Shown here piece after piece: positions 51,710-59,568 of a stretch of 64,000 nt of DNA; position 1 is the first letter of the stretch; every line of letters starts with the position of its first letter. Position numbers and translations under genes: made by a program. This stretch comes from Alteromonadaceae bacterium Bs31. GTDB taxonomy: Bacteria; Pseudomonadota; Gammaproteobacteria; Pseudomonadales; Cellvibrionaceae. Location of the stretch: contig FXAI01000007.1 of NCBI GenBank assembly GCA_900177435.1, positions 188,501-252,500 of the forward strand. The letters are read 5' to 3'. The notes beneath the pieces are model-generated. The model made no database searches, was not told the origin of the DNA, and saw only the letters and a program-made list of their open reading frames with translations.

Positions 51710-52132
51710 ATGGCCGCACGTAAAACACCAGCAAAGAAAACTCCCGCAAAAAAAGCCCCAGCAAAGAAAGCCGCTGCTAAAAAGGCGCCCGTCGCCCCAG
51801 CGAAAAAAATCCCAGCAGTAAAAGAGCGCTACTCTAAAACACAAATTCTTAACCAAATTGCCGAGAATACGGAGTTATCCCGCAAAGATGTGGCTGCAGT
51901 GCTAGATGAGCTGACCGATATGATCGAGGGGCATATCAAAAAACGCGCTTGTGGTGAATTCGTGATGCCAGGTTTGCTTAAGATCGTCACCATTAAGAAG
52001 CCCGCCAAAAAGGCTCGCAAAAACGTCCCAAACCCTTTCCGCCCCGGAGAGCTTATGGATGTCGCGGCAAAGCCTGCGAGCATTCAGGTTAAAATTCGCC
52101 CACTGAAAAAATTGAAAGAAATGGCCGAATAA
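51710..52132 (+). CDS. HU-family DNA-binding protein with histone H1-like N-terminal tail
   Basis: 140 residues. Residues 1-38 are almost only Lys, Ala, Pro and Thr in PAKK-type repeats, like the tails of eukaryotic H1 and bacterial AlgP-type proteins. Residues about 40-138 form a HU/IHF domain: YSKTQILNQIAENTELSRKD at the start, ACGEFVMPGLLKI, and the DNA-grasping arm NVPNPFRPGELMDV with the intercalating Pro. It is likely a nucleoid protein. The tail is placed N-terminally, which differs from the C-terminal tails of AlgP. A terminator follows. Confidence 0.85.
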   Translation: MAARKTPAKKTPAKKAPAKKAAAKKAPVAPAKKIPAVKERYSKTQILNQIAENTELSRKDVAAVLDELTDMIEGHIKKRACGEFVMPGLLKIVTIKKPAKKARKNVPNPFRPGELMDVAAKPASIQVKIRPLKKLKEMAE

Positions 52133-52152
52133 CACCAAAGCAAGATAATTGC

Positions 52153-52188
52153 AAAAAAGCCGCTGCCAGCAATGACAGCGGCTTTTTT
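52153..52188. terminator. Bidirectional terminator between HU-like and HIT genes
   Basis: AAAAAAGCCGCTG and CAGCGGCTTTTTT form the stem around a short loop; it serves both convergent genes. Confidence 0.9.
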
Positions 52189-52191
52189 ATA

Positions 52192-52656
52192 TCAGGGCGT
52201 AAAACCTGCAGAGCTGTCAGCGTCCTCCACGGTGGACAGCGCTTCAAATCCCTCCCCAACCAGTGAAGCACATAAGCGCTCCACGCGGTGAGCCAAGGCT
52301 CCAGGCTCATACTCAATCGGAGCTTTTACCCCCCAAACAGAGGCAGGCCAAGCTGCATCCCCCTCGAAACGAGCCACATGATGGAGGTGCAACTGAGGTA
52401 CTATATTGCCCAGTGCAGCAATGTTCATTGTGACAGGAGCAAACATTGAGGTCATCACTTCTGATAAGTGACTCGACTCTCTAATTAGCTGCTGCTGGTC
52501 TTGCTCACTCAAGTGATGTATTTCTCGGATTCCAGAGCGCTTTGGAACAAGCACGCACCAAGGGTAATTTGCATCTTTGGAGAGTAACACCAGTGATAAT
52601 TTGAACTGCCCCAGTGCAACAGTACTATCTTGAAGTTGGGGATGAAGTTGAAACAT
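52192..52656 (-). CDS. HIT-domain protein
   Basis: 154 residues. The histidine-triad region reads NIVPQLHLHHVARFEGD, with Gln in place of the first His, a variant common in this bacterial subgroup. YPWCVLVPKR lies in the N-terminal half. HIT proteins hydrolyse nucleotide phosphoramidates or similar bonds; the substrate here is unknown. It lies between two plus-strand genes, on the opposite strand. Confidence 0.85.
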   Translation of the reverse strand: MFQLHPQLQDSTVALGQFKLSLVLLSKDANYPWCVLVPKRSGIREIHHLSEQDQQQLIRESSHLSEVMTSMFAPVTMNIAALGNIVPQLHLHHVARFEGDAAWPASVWGVKAPIEYEPGALAHRVERLCASLVGEGFEALSTVEDADSSAGFTP

Positions 52657-52779
52657 GAGAACTCCTCCTTATCGGCTATTACCTACTTGTGAGTAGTCTT
52701 GTCGGACCATTAAAATACAGTATTAACGCAATGTAAGCATAACACTCATTATAAACCTTTCTCATACATAAGGACTCCC

Positions 52780-54507
52780 ATGCGCGCCAGCCAGTATCTT
52801 ATTGCCACCCAGAAAGAAATCCCCGCAGATGCAGAGGTGATCAGCCATAAACTTATGCTGCGTGCAGGCATGATCCGCAAAATGGCATCCGGGCTATACA
52901 ACTGGCTACCGACCGGATTGCGCGTACTGCGCAAGGTGGAGAATATTGTGCGCGAAGAAATGGATCGAGCGGGCGGCCAAGAAGTGCTTATGCCCGTGGT
53001 GCAACCTTCCGAGCTGTGGGAAGAATCCGGCCGCTGGCAACAATACGGGCCTGAATTGCTGCGTATAGAAGACCGCCACCAGCGCGCCTTCTGCCTCGGC
53101 CCAACTCACGAAGAAGTGATTACCGACCTGATTCGAAATGAAATCAGAAGCTACAAACAGCTGCCTGCAAATTTTTACCAGATACAAACCAAGTTTAGGG
53201 ACGAAGTAAGACCTCGCTTTGGCGTAATGAGAGCGCGGGAGTTTTTAATGAAAGATGCCTACTCTTTCCACTCCTCTCAGGACTGCTTACAGACCACTTA
53301 CGACATCATGCATCAAACCTACTGCAAAATTTTTGACCGCATTGGACTGGAATACAGGCCCGTACTGGCTGACACCGGCTCCATTGGTGGCTCGGGCTCC
53401 CACGAGTTTCATGTGCTAGCGCAGAGCGGAGAAGACGATATCGCCTTTAGCAACAGCAGCGACTATGCCGCTAACGTGGAGCTGGCAGAGGCTCTCGCCC
53501 CTGAAAAACAGGACTCTGCCCATAAAGCTCTCGCAGAAGTTGCCACACCCAAACAAAAAACCATCGAAGACATAGCAAACTTTCTGAACGTATCTCCGAC
53601 GAGCACAATAAAAACCCTAGTCGTTCTTGGTTCAGCAGAGGAAGGGGAAGAACAGCCTTTAGTTGCACTGGTATTGCGAGGCGACCACTCACTTAACGAT
53701 GTAAAGGCTTCTAAACTGGAGCAGGTCTGCTCCCCTCTTACCTTTGCACCGGAGGAACGAATTAAAAACGAGCTAGGCGCGGAAGTAGGCTCCCTTGGGC
53801 CAGTTGGCCTCACCATTCCGGTCATTGTGGATCGATCTGCCGCCGCTTTAACAAATTTCGTTTGCGGCGCAAATAAAACCGACTACCACCTTATTAATGC
53901 AAACTGGCAGCGTGATGCCCAGCTCAATCGCATTGAAGATATTCGCAATGTGGTGGTGGGCGACCCAAGCCCCGACGGCAGCGGCACCTTGGATATTAAG
54001 CGCGGCATTGAAGTAGGCCATATATTCCAACTGGGCACCAAGTATTCGGCGGCAATGAAAGCAAGCGTTCTGGACGAAAACGGCAAAGACCGCACCATGA
54101 TTATGGGCTGCTACGGTATTGGCGTATCCCGCATAGTTGCGGCTGCTATCGAACAAAATAACGACCAAAATGGCATTATATGGCCAGCAAGCATTGCTCC
54201 TTTCCAGCTCGCCATTGTGCCTATTAACATGCATAAATCCGAGCAAGTGGCACAGATGTGCGAGCAGCTATACGCTCAACTAGAAGACCTTGGCTACGAC
54301 GTACTGTTAATGGATGAGAACAAAGCTCGCCTTGGTGCCATGCTGGCAGATATTGAGCTACTGGGTATTCCTCACAGAATTGTAGTAGGCGACCGAGGGT
54401 TGGCCGAAGGTAACATAGAATATAAAGGACGCCGCGATAGTGAAAACCAGCAAATCAAATCAGACGATATTCTGGCTTTTCTTCAAAACGCAATAAGCAA
54501 CAAATAA
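52780..54507 (+). CDS. proS: Prolyl-tRNA synthetase (bacterial type with editing domain)
   Basis: 575 residues, class II. N-terminal catalytic motifs [35 protein letters not shown] (motif 2), the YbaK-like editing insertion from about residue 225 to 390 ([39 protein letters not shown]), motif 3 [11 protein letters not shown], and the C-terminal anticodon domain. The AAGGA ribosome-binding site is well placed. Its TAA stop overlaps the ATG of the next gene by one base. Confidence 0.97.
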   Translation: MRASQYLIATQKEIPADAEVISHKLMLRAGMIRKMASGLYNWLPTGLRVLRKVENIVREEMDRAGGQEVLMPVVQPSELWEESGRWQQYGPELLRIEDRHQRAFCLGPTHEEVITDLIRNEIRSYKQLPANFYQIQTKFRDEVRPRFGVMRAREFLMKDAYSFHSSQDCLQTTYDIMHQTYCKIFDRIGLEYRPVLADTGSIGGSGSHEFHVLAQSGEDDIAFSNSSDYAANVELAEALAPEKQDSAHKALAEVATPKQKTIEDIANFLNVSPTSTIKTLVVLGSAEEGEEQPLVALVLRGDHSLNDVKASKLEQVCSPLTFAPEERIKNELGAEVGSLGPVGLTIPVIVDRSAAALTNFVCGANKTDYHLINANWQRDAQLNRIEDIRNVVVGDPSPDGSGTLDIKRGIEVGHIFQLGTKYSAAMKASVLDENGKDRTMIMGCYGIGVSRIVAAAIEQNNDQNGIIWPASIAPFQLAIVPINMHKSEQVAQMCEQLYAQLEDLGYDVLLMDENKARLGAMLADIELLGIPHRIVVGDRGLAEGNIEYKGRRDSENQQIKSDDILAFLQNAISNK

Positions 54508-55064
54508 TGAAGCTCTTTTATTACCTGTTAGTTTTCACGCTCATGAGCAGCCCGGCTTACGCGGCGGTTCAGAACGTGGATGACGCGCTGCGAAAAGCCT
54601 TGTTGAACACGATCTCGGAAGCCGACAGCTTCGAAGACAAGTTTGACGCAGAAGTTTGGCTGGTACAAAAATCTGCCGTGCTTAAGCGCTACATAAAAGA
54701 CGATAAAGAACGCCTTTATATCTTAAAAGAGGTACACAAAGCCGCTAAACGCGCGCATTTACCACCGGAGTTTGTGCTTGCGGTTATACAAATAGAGAGC
54801 GCTTTTGACCCTTATGCTGTATCTCGCGTGGGCGCACAAGGCATGATGCAGGTTATGCCTTTTTGGAAAAATGAAATTGGCAGGGAAACGGATAACTTAA
54901 TTGATCTGCGCACTAACCTAAAATACGGCTGCACCATACTCAAATATTATCTGGACAAGGAAAAAGGCCACTGGGCTGATGCACTGGCGAGATACAATGG
55001 CAGCTATGGCAGATATACCTACTCACACAAGGTTATAAACGCCTGGTCTGACAGGTGGAGATAG
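54507..55064 (+). CDS. Periplasmic soluble lytic transglycosylase (SLT domain)
   Basis: 185 residues with a signal peptide (residues 1-20, LVFTLMSSPAYA). The SLT catalytic Glu is in VIQIESAFDPYAVS, followed by GAQGMMQVMPFW and the ARYNGSYGR motif. It cleaves peptidoglycan glycan strands non-hydrolytically. The start overlaps the proS stop by one base, so it is translationally coupled. Confidence 0.9.
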   Translation: MKLFYYLLVFTLMSSPAYAAVQNVDDALRKALLNTISEADSFEDKFDAEVWLVQKSAVLKRYIKDDKERLYILKEVHKAAKRAHLPPEFVLAVIQIESAFDPYAVSRVGAQGMMQVMPFWKNEIGRETDNLIDLRTNLKYGCTILKYYLDKEKGHWADALARYNGSYGRYTYSHKVINAWSDRWR

Positions 55065-55091
55065 ACACTATCCAGCCCGGCCCCCAAAAAC

Positions 55092-55122
55092 AAAAAAACC
55101 AGCTGCGCAGCTGGTTTTTTTT
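55092..55122. terminator. Bidirectional terminator
   Basis: CCAGCTGCGCAGCTGG is a perfect palindrome flanked by A- and T-runs, between the convergent transglycosylase and peroxiredoxin genes. Confidence 0.9.
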
Positions 55123-55139
55123 CAACAGTAAAGCCTAGA

Positions 55140-55742
55140 CTAAAGCTTATCTGCATTCTCACTCAAGTACTTGGCCACGCCGGTAGGAGATGCATCCATA
55201 CCAGAATCACCCTCTTGCCAACCCGCTGGGCATACTTCACCGTGCTCCTGATGGAAAGCCAGTGCGTCAACCATACGCAGCATTTCATCTACGTTGCGGC
55301 CCAGTGGCAGGTCGTTAACCACCTGGTGACGAACAAGTCCGTCTTCATCAATCAGGAAAGAACCTCGGAAAGCAACGCCACCCTCTGATTCAACATCATA
55401 ATCCTTACAGATTGAATGAGTCATATCAGCAACCAAAGTGTATTTAACTGGACCAATACCACCGTCGTTAATGGCAGTGTTACGCCATGCATTGTGAGAA
55501 AAGTGAGAATCGATAGATACACCGATAACCACTACGCCGCGCTTTTCAAACTCAGCCATGCGATGGTCGAAGGCCAACAGCTCTGAAGGACAAACGAAAG
55601 TGAAGTCCAATGGATAGAAAAATACAACTGCTTTTTTACCTTTTGTAGCTTCAGAAAAGTTGAACGCGTCAACAATTTCACCACTGCCCAATACTGCTGG
55701 CGCTGTAAAGTCTGGAGCTGCCTTACCAACTAAAACACCCAT
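55140..55742 (-). CDS. Typical 2-Cys peroxiredoxin (AhpC/TSA family)
   Basis: 200 residues. The peroxidatic Cys51 is in DFTFVCPSELLAF and the resolving Cys171 in HGEVCPAGW. It reduces hydrogen peroxide and organic hydroperoxides in the cytoplasm. GVAFRGSFLIDEDG and the C-terminal YLSENADKL tail are typical of the sensitive (tail-bearing) group. It is divergent from bfd. Confidence 0.95.
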   Translation of the reverse strand: MGVLVGKAAPDFTAPAVLGSGEIVDAFNFSEATKGKKAVVFFYPLDFTFVCPSELLAFDHRMAEFEKRGVVVIGVSIDSHFSHNAWRNTAINDGGIGPVKYTLVADMTHSICKDYDVESEGGVAFRGSFLIDEDGLVRHQVVNDLPLGRNVDEMLRMVDALAFHQEHGEVCPAGWQEGDSGMDASPTGVAKYLSENADKL

Positions 55743-55955
55743 AACCGTCCCCCTGGGAATTTGAAAAAAGAATAAATGGAAGTTAGAGCCCTGGCCTGCA
55801 CATTAGAAAACAAGCAATTAAGCGCCAGGGTCTGATAGAGAGCCGTTATAATACACAGGCTGGAACGCAAACTTAAATAGATTCTTTTCCAGCAAGCCAT
55901 CATATTATTCAATGACCCCCAGAGCAGGGTCAAAAAATCCCTCCAAAAAGCTTAT

Positions 55956-55970
55956 TGACAATAATTCTTA
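55956..55970. promoter_or_regulatory. Fur-box-like site upstream of bfd
   Basis: TGACAATAATTCTTA matches the Fur 7-1-7 consensus TGATAATNATTATCA at about 12 of 14 fixed positions. It lies about 100 bases before bfd, a gene usually induced by iron limitation. Confidence 0.6.
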
Positions 55971-56071
55971 TTTGCACTAACCTTCAGTTTGACTACTATT
56001 TCAACAAGCACAGCCTTGGCTTGTCACCAGATTTTGAGCTATTGACGCGCTACCGAGGGTTTAATAAGACC

Positions 56072-56278
56072 ATGTACGTATGTTTTTGCAGAGGTATTAC
56101 CGACGGCGATATTCGCAATGCGATTAGTAAAGGCGCAAGCGATTTCAACGATGTGAGAGAAGAACTGGGCGTGGGTACTCAGTGTGGTAAATGCGCTCGA
56201 CTGGCCAATGAGGTCATATCTGATGTGCTTGATGGCTCTTCTGCCGATAGCAACGGGCTATTTTACAACGTAGCCTAA
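56072..56278 (+). CDS. bfd: Bacterioferritin-associated ferredoxin (Bfd)
   Basis: 68 residues from the ATG at 56072 (MYVCFCRGITDGD). The frame extends upstream to 55955 but passes through the Fur-box-like site, so the shorter start is preferred. Four Cys (CFC and CGKC spacing) bind a [2Fe-2S] cluster. Bfd reduces ferric iron in bacterioferritin for release; bacterioferritin itself is not in the window. Confidence 0.92.
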   Translation: MYVCFCRGITDGDIRNAISKGASDFNDVREELGVGTQCGKCARLANEVISDVLDGSSADSNGLFYNVA

Positions 56279-56373
56279 TAGCAAACGCGGCAAACACGCG
56301 TGCCCAGGCTCGGCACCTCCGGGCTTCTAAAATTTTTGAGGGGCCCTCGCAGCATTTATCGCTTTCTCTTAGC

Positions 56374-58593
56374 TCAGTTAAACTTATCTGCCACTACCTC
56401 ATCCACAGCTTGAGCCAACGATTTAAGTCTTTGATTCTCTGGCATATAGCGCATAGCTAATGCTAACTCCTGCTTAGCCTGTGAAATCTGCTCACTGCCC
56501 ACCAAACTCCATATACTCCTGGCAAAACCATCTACCAGCATTTTCTGACCCGTTATTGCTTGCACACTGTTCGGCTCGCGTTGCAATATTTTTTGATAGT
56601 AGTGAAACGCACTGTCATTTTGGGGGCTAAAATACGCTTCACGTTTTAATCGAGATTCGGCCCGATCAAACAATCGTTTCATTTCCTGCTGGTGAGCTAA
56701 TACCGTACTGGCCTTGTCACGAATAGCGCGAGCTACTTTATTGCCCTCATCTATATCCAAGGCGAGATTCGCTTTTATCTTGGCCTGCTCCAACTTCCCT
56801 CTGTCCAGCTCGGCCTGAGCGGAGGAAACCAGCTTCGATACAACGGAAGCTAAGCCTGCAAGCGCTTTTTTATTATTCGGCTGTAATTGCAATACTTGCT
56901 GATAGCGAAGTTTCGCGTTCGCTCCTTTTGGCTCGGTAAGTTTGTAGTTCGCCATCAAGCGATCCGCTTCTAGCAAAAGGGCTTGAACCTTAACTTCTCT
57001 GGCGATCTTCTTCTCGAGGCTTGTAAATTGCGCAGCGGAAACCTCGGGAAAGAGTGCACGTAGTTGCTTGGTTTTTCTGCGAGCGGACTCCACCTTTCCT
57101 TGCGCAATCAAATACTCTGTTGCGGCTAATTCTCTTTTCTTCAAAGCAGTAAAGGGGGTTGTGAGACTTTTCTCTTTTGGGTAGTCACGCGCAGCGGCCC
57201 GATACATAGCCACCAAATCTGCCAAATAGGTACCGTCGCTTTTGTACATAGACTCCAGCGCCGAAATTTTTTCCTGATAGGCCACCAAGCTAAACTCAGG
57301 TTCTCGGATTGGTGCAGCACTGGGTATTGCTGTCGGCCTTGGACTAAGCACTGGAGCGGGAGTGGGCTCTAGGGCAACAGCGGGCTCTGGTGCCAGCTTC
57401 CGTGGAGCAGTGCTCGGAACCGGAGTTGCTCTTGCGTAACGCGGGTTTTCATCACGAGTTTCTGCCTCAACCAATGCCTCCGCACCAGGTTTTTCCTCTG
57501 ACGCCAGGCTAGCCTTCAACTGAGCATAGGACTCAATAATAAACGCTTTGCCCCCGTCCATCCAAGGCCCGACTACCTCTGGCTTTTGATGATAAAGCAG
57601 CCAGCCCGCCAAACTGCTTGCAATGAGCAAACCTATAAACCAGGGCAGTATGCTGGGCCTATCTATCAGCTCTGAATCTTTATCAAACACGATACCCAGC
57701 TCAGTAGATTCGGTTACCTGCGTTTTTTCCGTTGGGCGCTCGCTATCGGCTCGGTCAATGATGCTCTGCCTGGCGTAGTGAATATTCTGCTCAAGCAAAG
57801 CGATGTCTACGTGCTGCACGTGTTCAATAAACTCATCCGCAGTCTGGTAGCGATTGTCCGGTTTTTTGGCCAGCAAGGTGTCGATCACGGGCTGCAGAGC
57901 ATCCATACCTTCCGGCAGCAGCGGCACCGGCTCGGTGATATGTTTTATACCGATAGCCACGGCGGATTCAGCATCAAAAGGCACCCTGCCGGTGAGCAAC
58001 TGGAAGAAGACAATGCCCAGGCTATAAATATCGGAGCGGGGGTCCACCGGCCTGCCTTTAGCCTGCTCGGGGCTCATATAATGTGGCGTACCAATGGCGG
58101 TGCCCGTTTGGGTCATGCTGGTATCAGTTTCTGCGGCTCGGGCAATACCAAAATCCGTGAGAACAGCCCGCCCATCTGATTTTTGAAAAAGAATATTTTC
58201 AGGCTTGATATCACGATGCACGTAGCCCTTGGCGCCCGCATATTCCAGTGCCTTGGCAATATCGACTACTGCTCGGATTTTCTGACGCAAAGTAAGATCG
58301 TTACGAAGCTGCTTAAGGTCACTACCGTCAATATATTCCATCGACAAGTAGTAATTCCCCTCGTGCAGGCCCACGTCATAGACGGTAACAATGTGAGGAT
58401 GAACCAGCTGGCTGACTATTTTTGCTTCGCGAAAAAAGCGCTTACCAAAGCTATCATCCTCAGCGAGCGCCTTAGACATAACCTTCAAAGCCACTTCACG
58501 CTCAAAAATTTCTTGCTCCGCAAGAAAGACCGTGGCCATCCCTCCACGCCCCAGCGTGCGGAGAATCTTGTACCCCGGTATGTCTATCGCCAT
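56374..58593 (-). CDS. Membrane Ser/Thr protein kinase (PknB/Hanks type)
   Basis: 739 residues. Kinase domain 7-265: Gly loop GRGGMATVFLAE, catalytic-site Lys37 (ALKVM), HRDIKPEN with Asp128, DFG 147-149, and the activation segment GTPHYMSPEQAKG. After a juxtamembrane stretch, one membrane segment (about 314-334, ILPWFIGLLIASSLAGWLLY) is followed by a Pro/Ala-rich stretch and about 290 mainly helical residues with TPR-like repeats outside the cytoplasm. It stands alone and divergent from the TonB receptor. No phosphatase or target is nearby. Confidence 0.93.
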   Translation of the reverse strand: MAIDIPGYKILRTLGRGGMATVFLAEQEIFEREVALKVMSKALAEDDSFGKRFFREAKIVSQLVHPHIVTVYDVGLHEGNYYLSMEYIDGSDLKQLRNDLTLRQKIRAVVDIAKALEYAGAKGYVHRDIKPENILFQKSDGRAVLTDFGIARAAETDTSMTQTGTAIGTPHYMSPEQAKGRPVDPRSDIYSLGIVFFQLLTGRVPFDAESAVAIGIKHITEPVPLLPEGMDALQPVIDTLLAKKPDNRYQTADEFIEHVQHVDIALLEQNIHYARQSIIDRADSERPTEKTQVTESTELGIVFDKDSELIDRPSILPWFIGLLIASSLAGWLLYHQKPEVVGPWMDGGKAFIIESYAQLKASLASEEKPGAEALVEAETRDENPRYARATPVPSTAPRKLAPEPAVALEPTPAPVLSPRPTAIPSAAPIREPEFSLVAYQEKISALESMYKSDGTYLADLVAMYRAAARDYPKEKSLTTPFTALKKRELAATEYLIAQGKVESARRKTKQLRALFPEVSAAQFTSLEKKIAREVKVQALLLEADRLMANYKLTEPKGANAKLRYQQVLQLQPNNKKALAGLASVVSKLVSSAQAELDRGKLEQAKIKANLALDIDEGNKVARAIRDKASTVLAHQQEMKRLFDRAESRLKREAYFSPQNDSAFHYYQKILQREPNSVQAITGQKMLVDGFARSIWSLVGSEQISQAKQELALAMRYMPENQRLKSLAQAVDEVVADKFN

Positions 58594-59568
58594 GGAGCTT
58601 TTTCCGATTTAATCTTATCTATGTGAGCGTACCGAGATAATAGTCTGCCTAGGGCTTAATTCCTAGGGCTTAGAGGATTTTATCTCTATGATACCTCCTG
58701 TTTATAACTAAAATAGCTTGCATTGATTTTGTGATGGGCGGGCAGAAACAGACTGTAAATCCCGCGCACTGCACAACATATTTTTCACGCGAAAGCACAT
58801 CCGTCAAGGCTGGTTCAGCATTCAAAAATACCGCCTTCATTGAAGGGCTGAATAGGGTCCTGTAGAACAACGCTATCCATTTGACCTGATACCGAGAAAA
58901 AACAAACTATTGCGCCACAAATATTAGCGTCCTATGATGTTTGCAGGCACCCTGAATTAGCTTTACCTTATAGTGCTACCAATAAAGCGCATAAGAACTT
59001 GCAAAGTTATTCCATCCAATACTAACCGCTTGTTTTTCATGGCGGCTTTGGCAATACACCAAACATAAATGCACCTATGCGTTGAACGACGGGTGCGCAT
59101 CTGCTGTTTGCGGTAAACACAAGCCAAAGATAAAATACTCTTAAACTGCAACACCCTCCATTTTTTTCGGGGATTTAAATCCAACTAAATATTTAACATT
59201 TTTATTCCACCAATGACCCACAAAAATGGCGAAACAAAAATAGCCATCGAGCAGAGTTGTATTTTGCATAGTCTTAGCCCCTCGAACTAAAGCCAAATCC
59301 CACATCTGTATGTCTAACCACTTACTTAGCTCCCATATCCTAAACAGCAAAATTCGTTCTACCCGTTTTCCCAAAACAAAAACCCGAAAACTAATTATTT
59401 AACTCAAAATGATTCGCAATACCCAATAATTGTCGGGCTTAATTATGGTGCAGACGGATAGGCCCGGCTTTTGATTGACACTGGCATAAGCAGGGACTAA
59501 AGTCAGAAGGGCATGGTCTATCCAAGCTATATAGAAAGTCTAATAACTATCAAAACGGGGATTTTCAA
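58594..59568. other. 975-base gap between the kinase and the TonB receptor
   Basis: No gene is supported. Several short minus-strand frames (up to 77 residues) lack ribosome-binding sites and good starts. It holds a promoter-like element at 59475-59503 and a weak Fur-like site at 59404-59418 (TCAAAATGATTCGCA, about 10 of 14 positions). Confidence 0.55.
59475..59503 (+). promoter_or_regulatory. Putative promoter of the TonB-dependent receptor
   Basis: TTGACA at 59475-59480, a 17-base spacer and TAAAGT at 59498-59503. The -35 is perfect. The leader would be about 60 bases. Confidence 0.55.

Noticed and set aside
58670..59374. Three short minus-strand frames in the kinase/receptor gap
   Set aside because: Weak or TTG starts, no Shine-Dalgarno and no recognisable domain.
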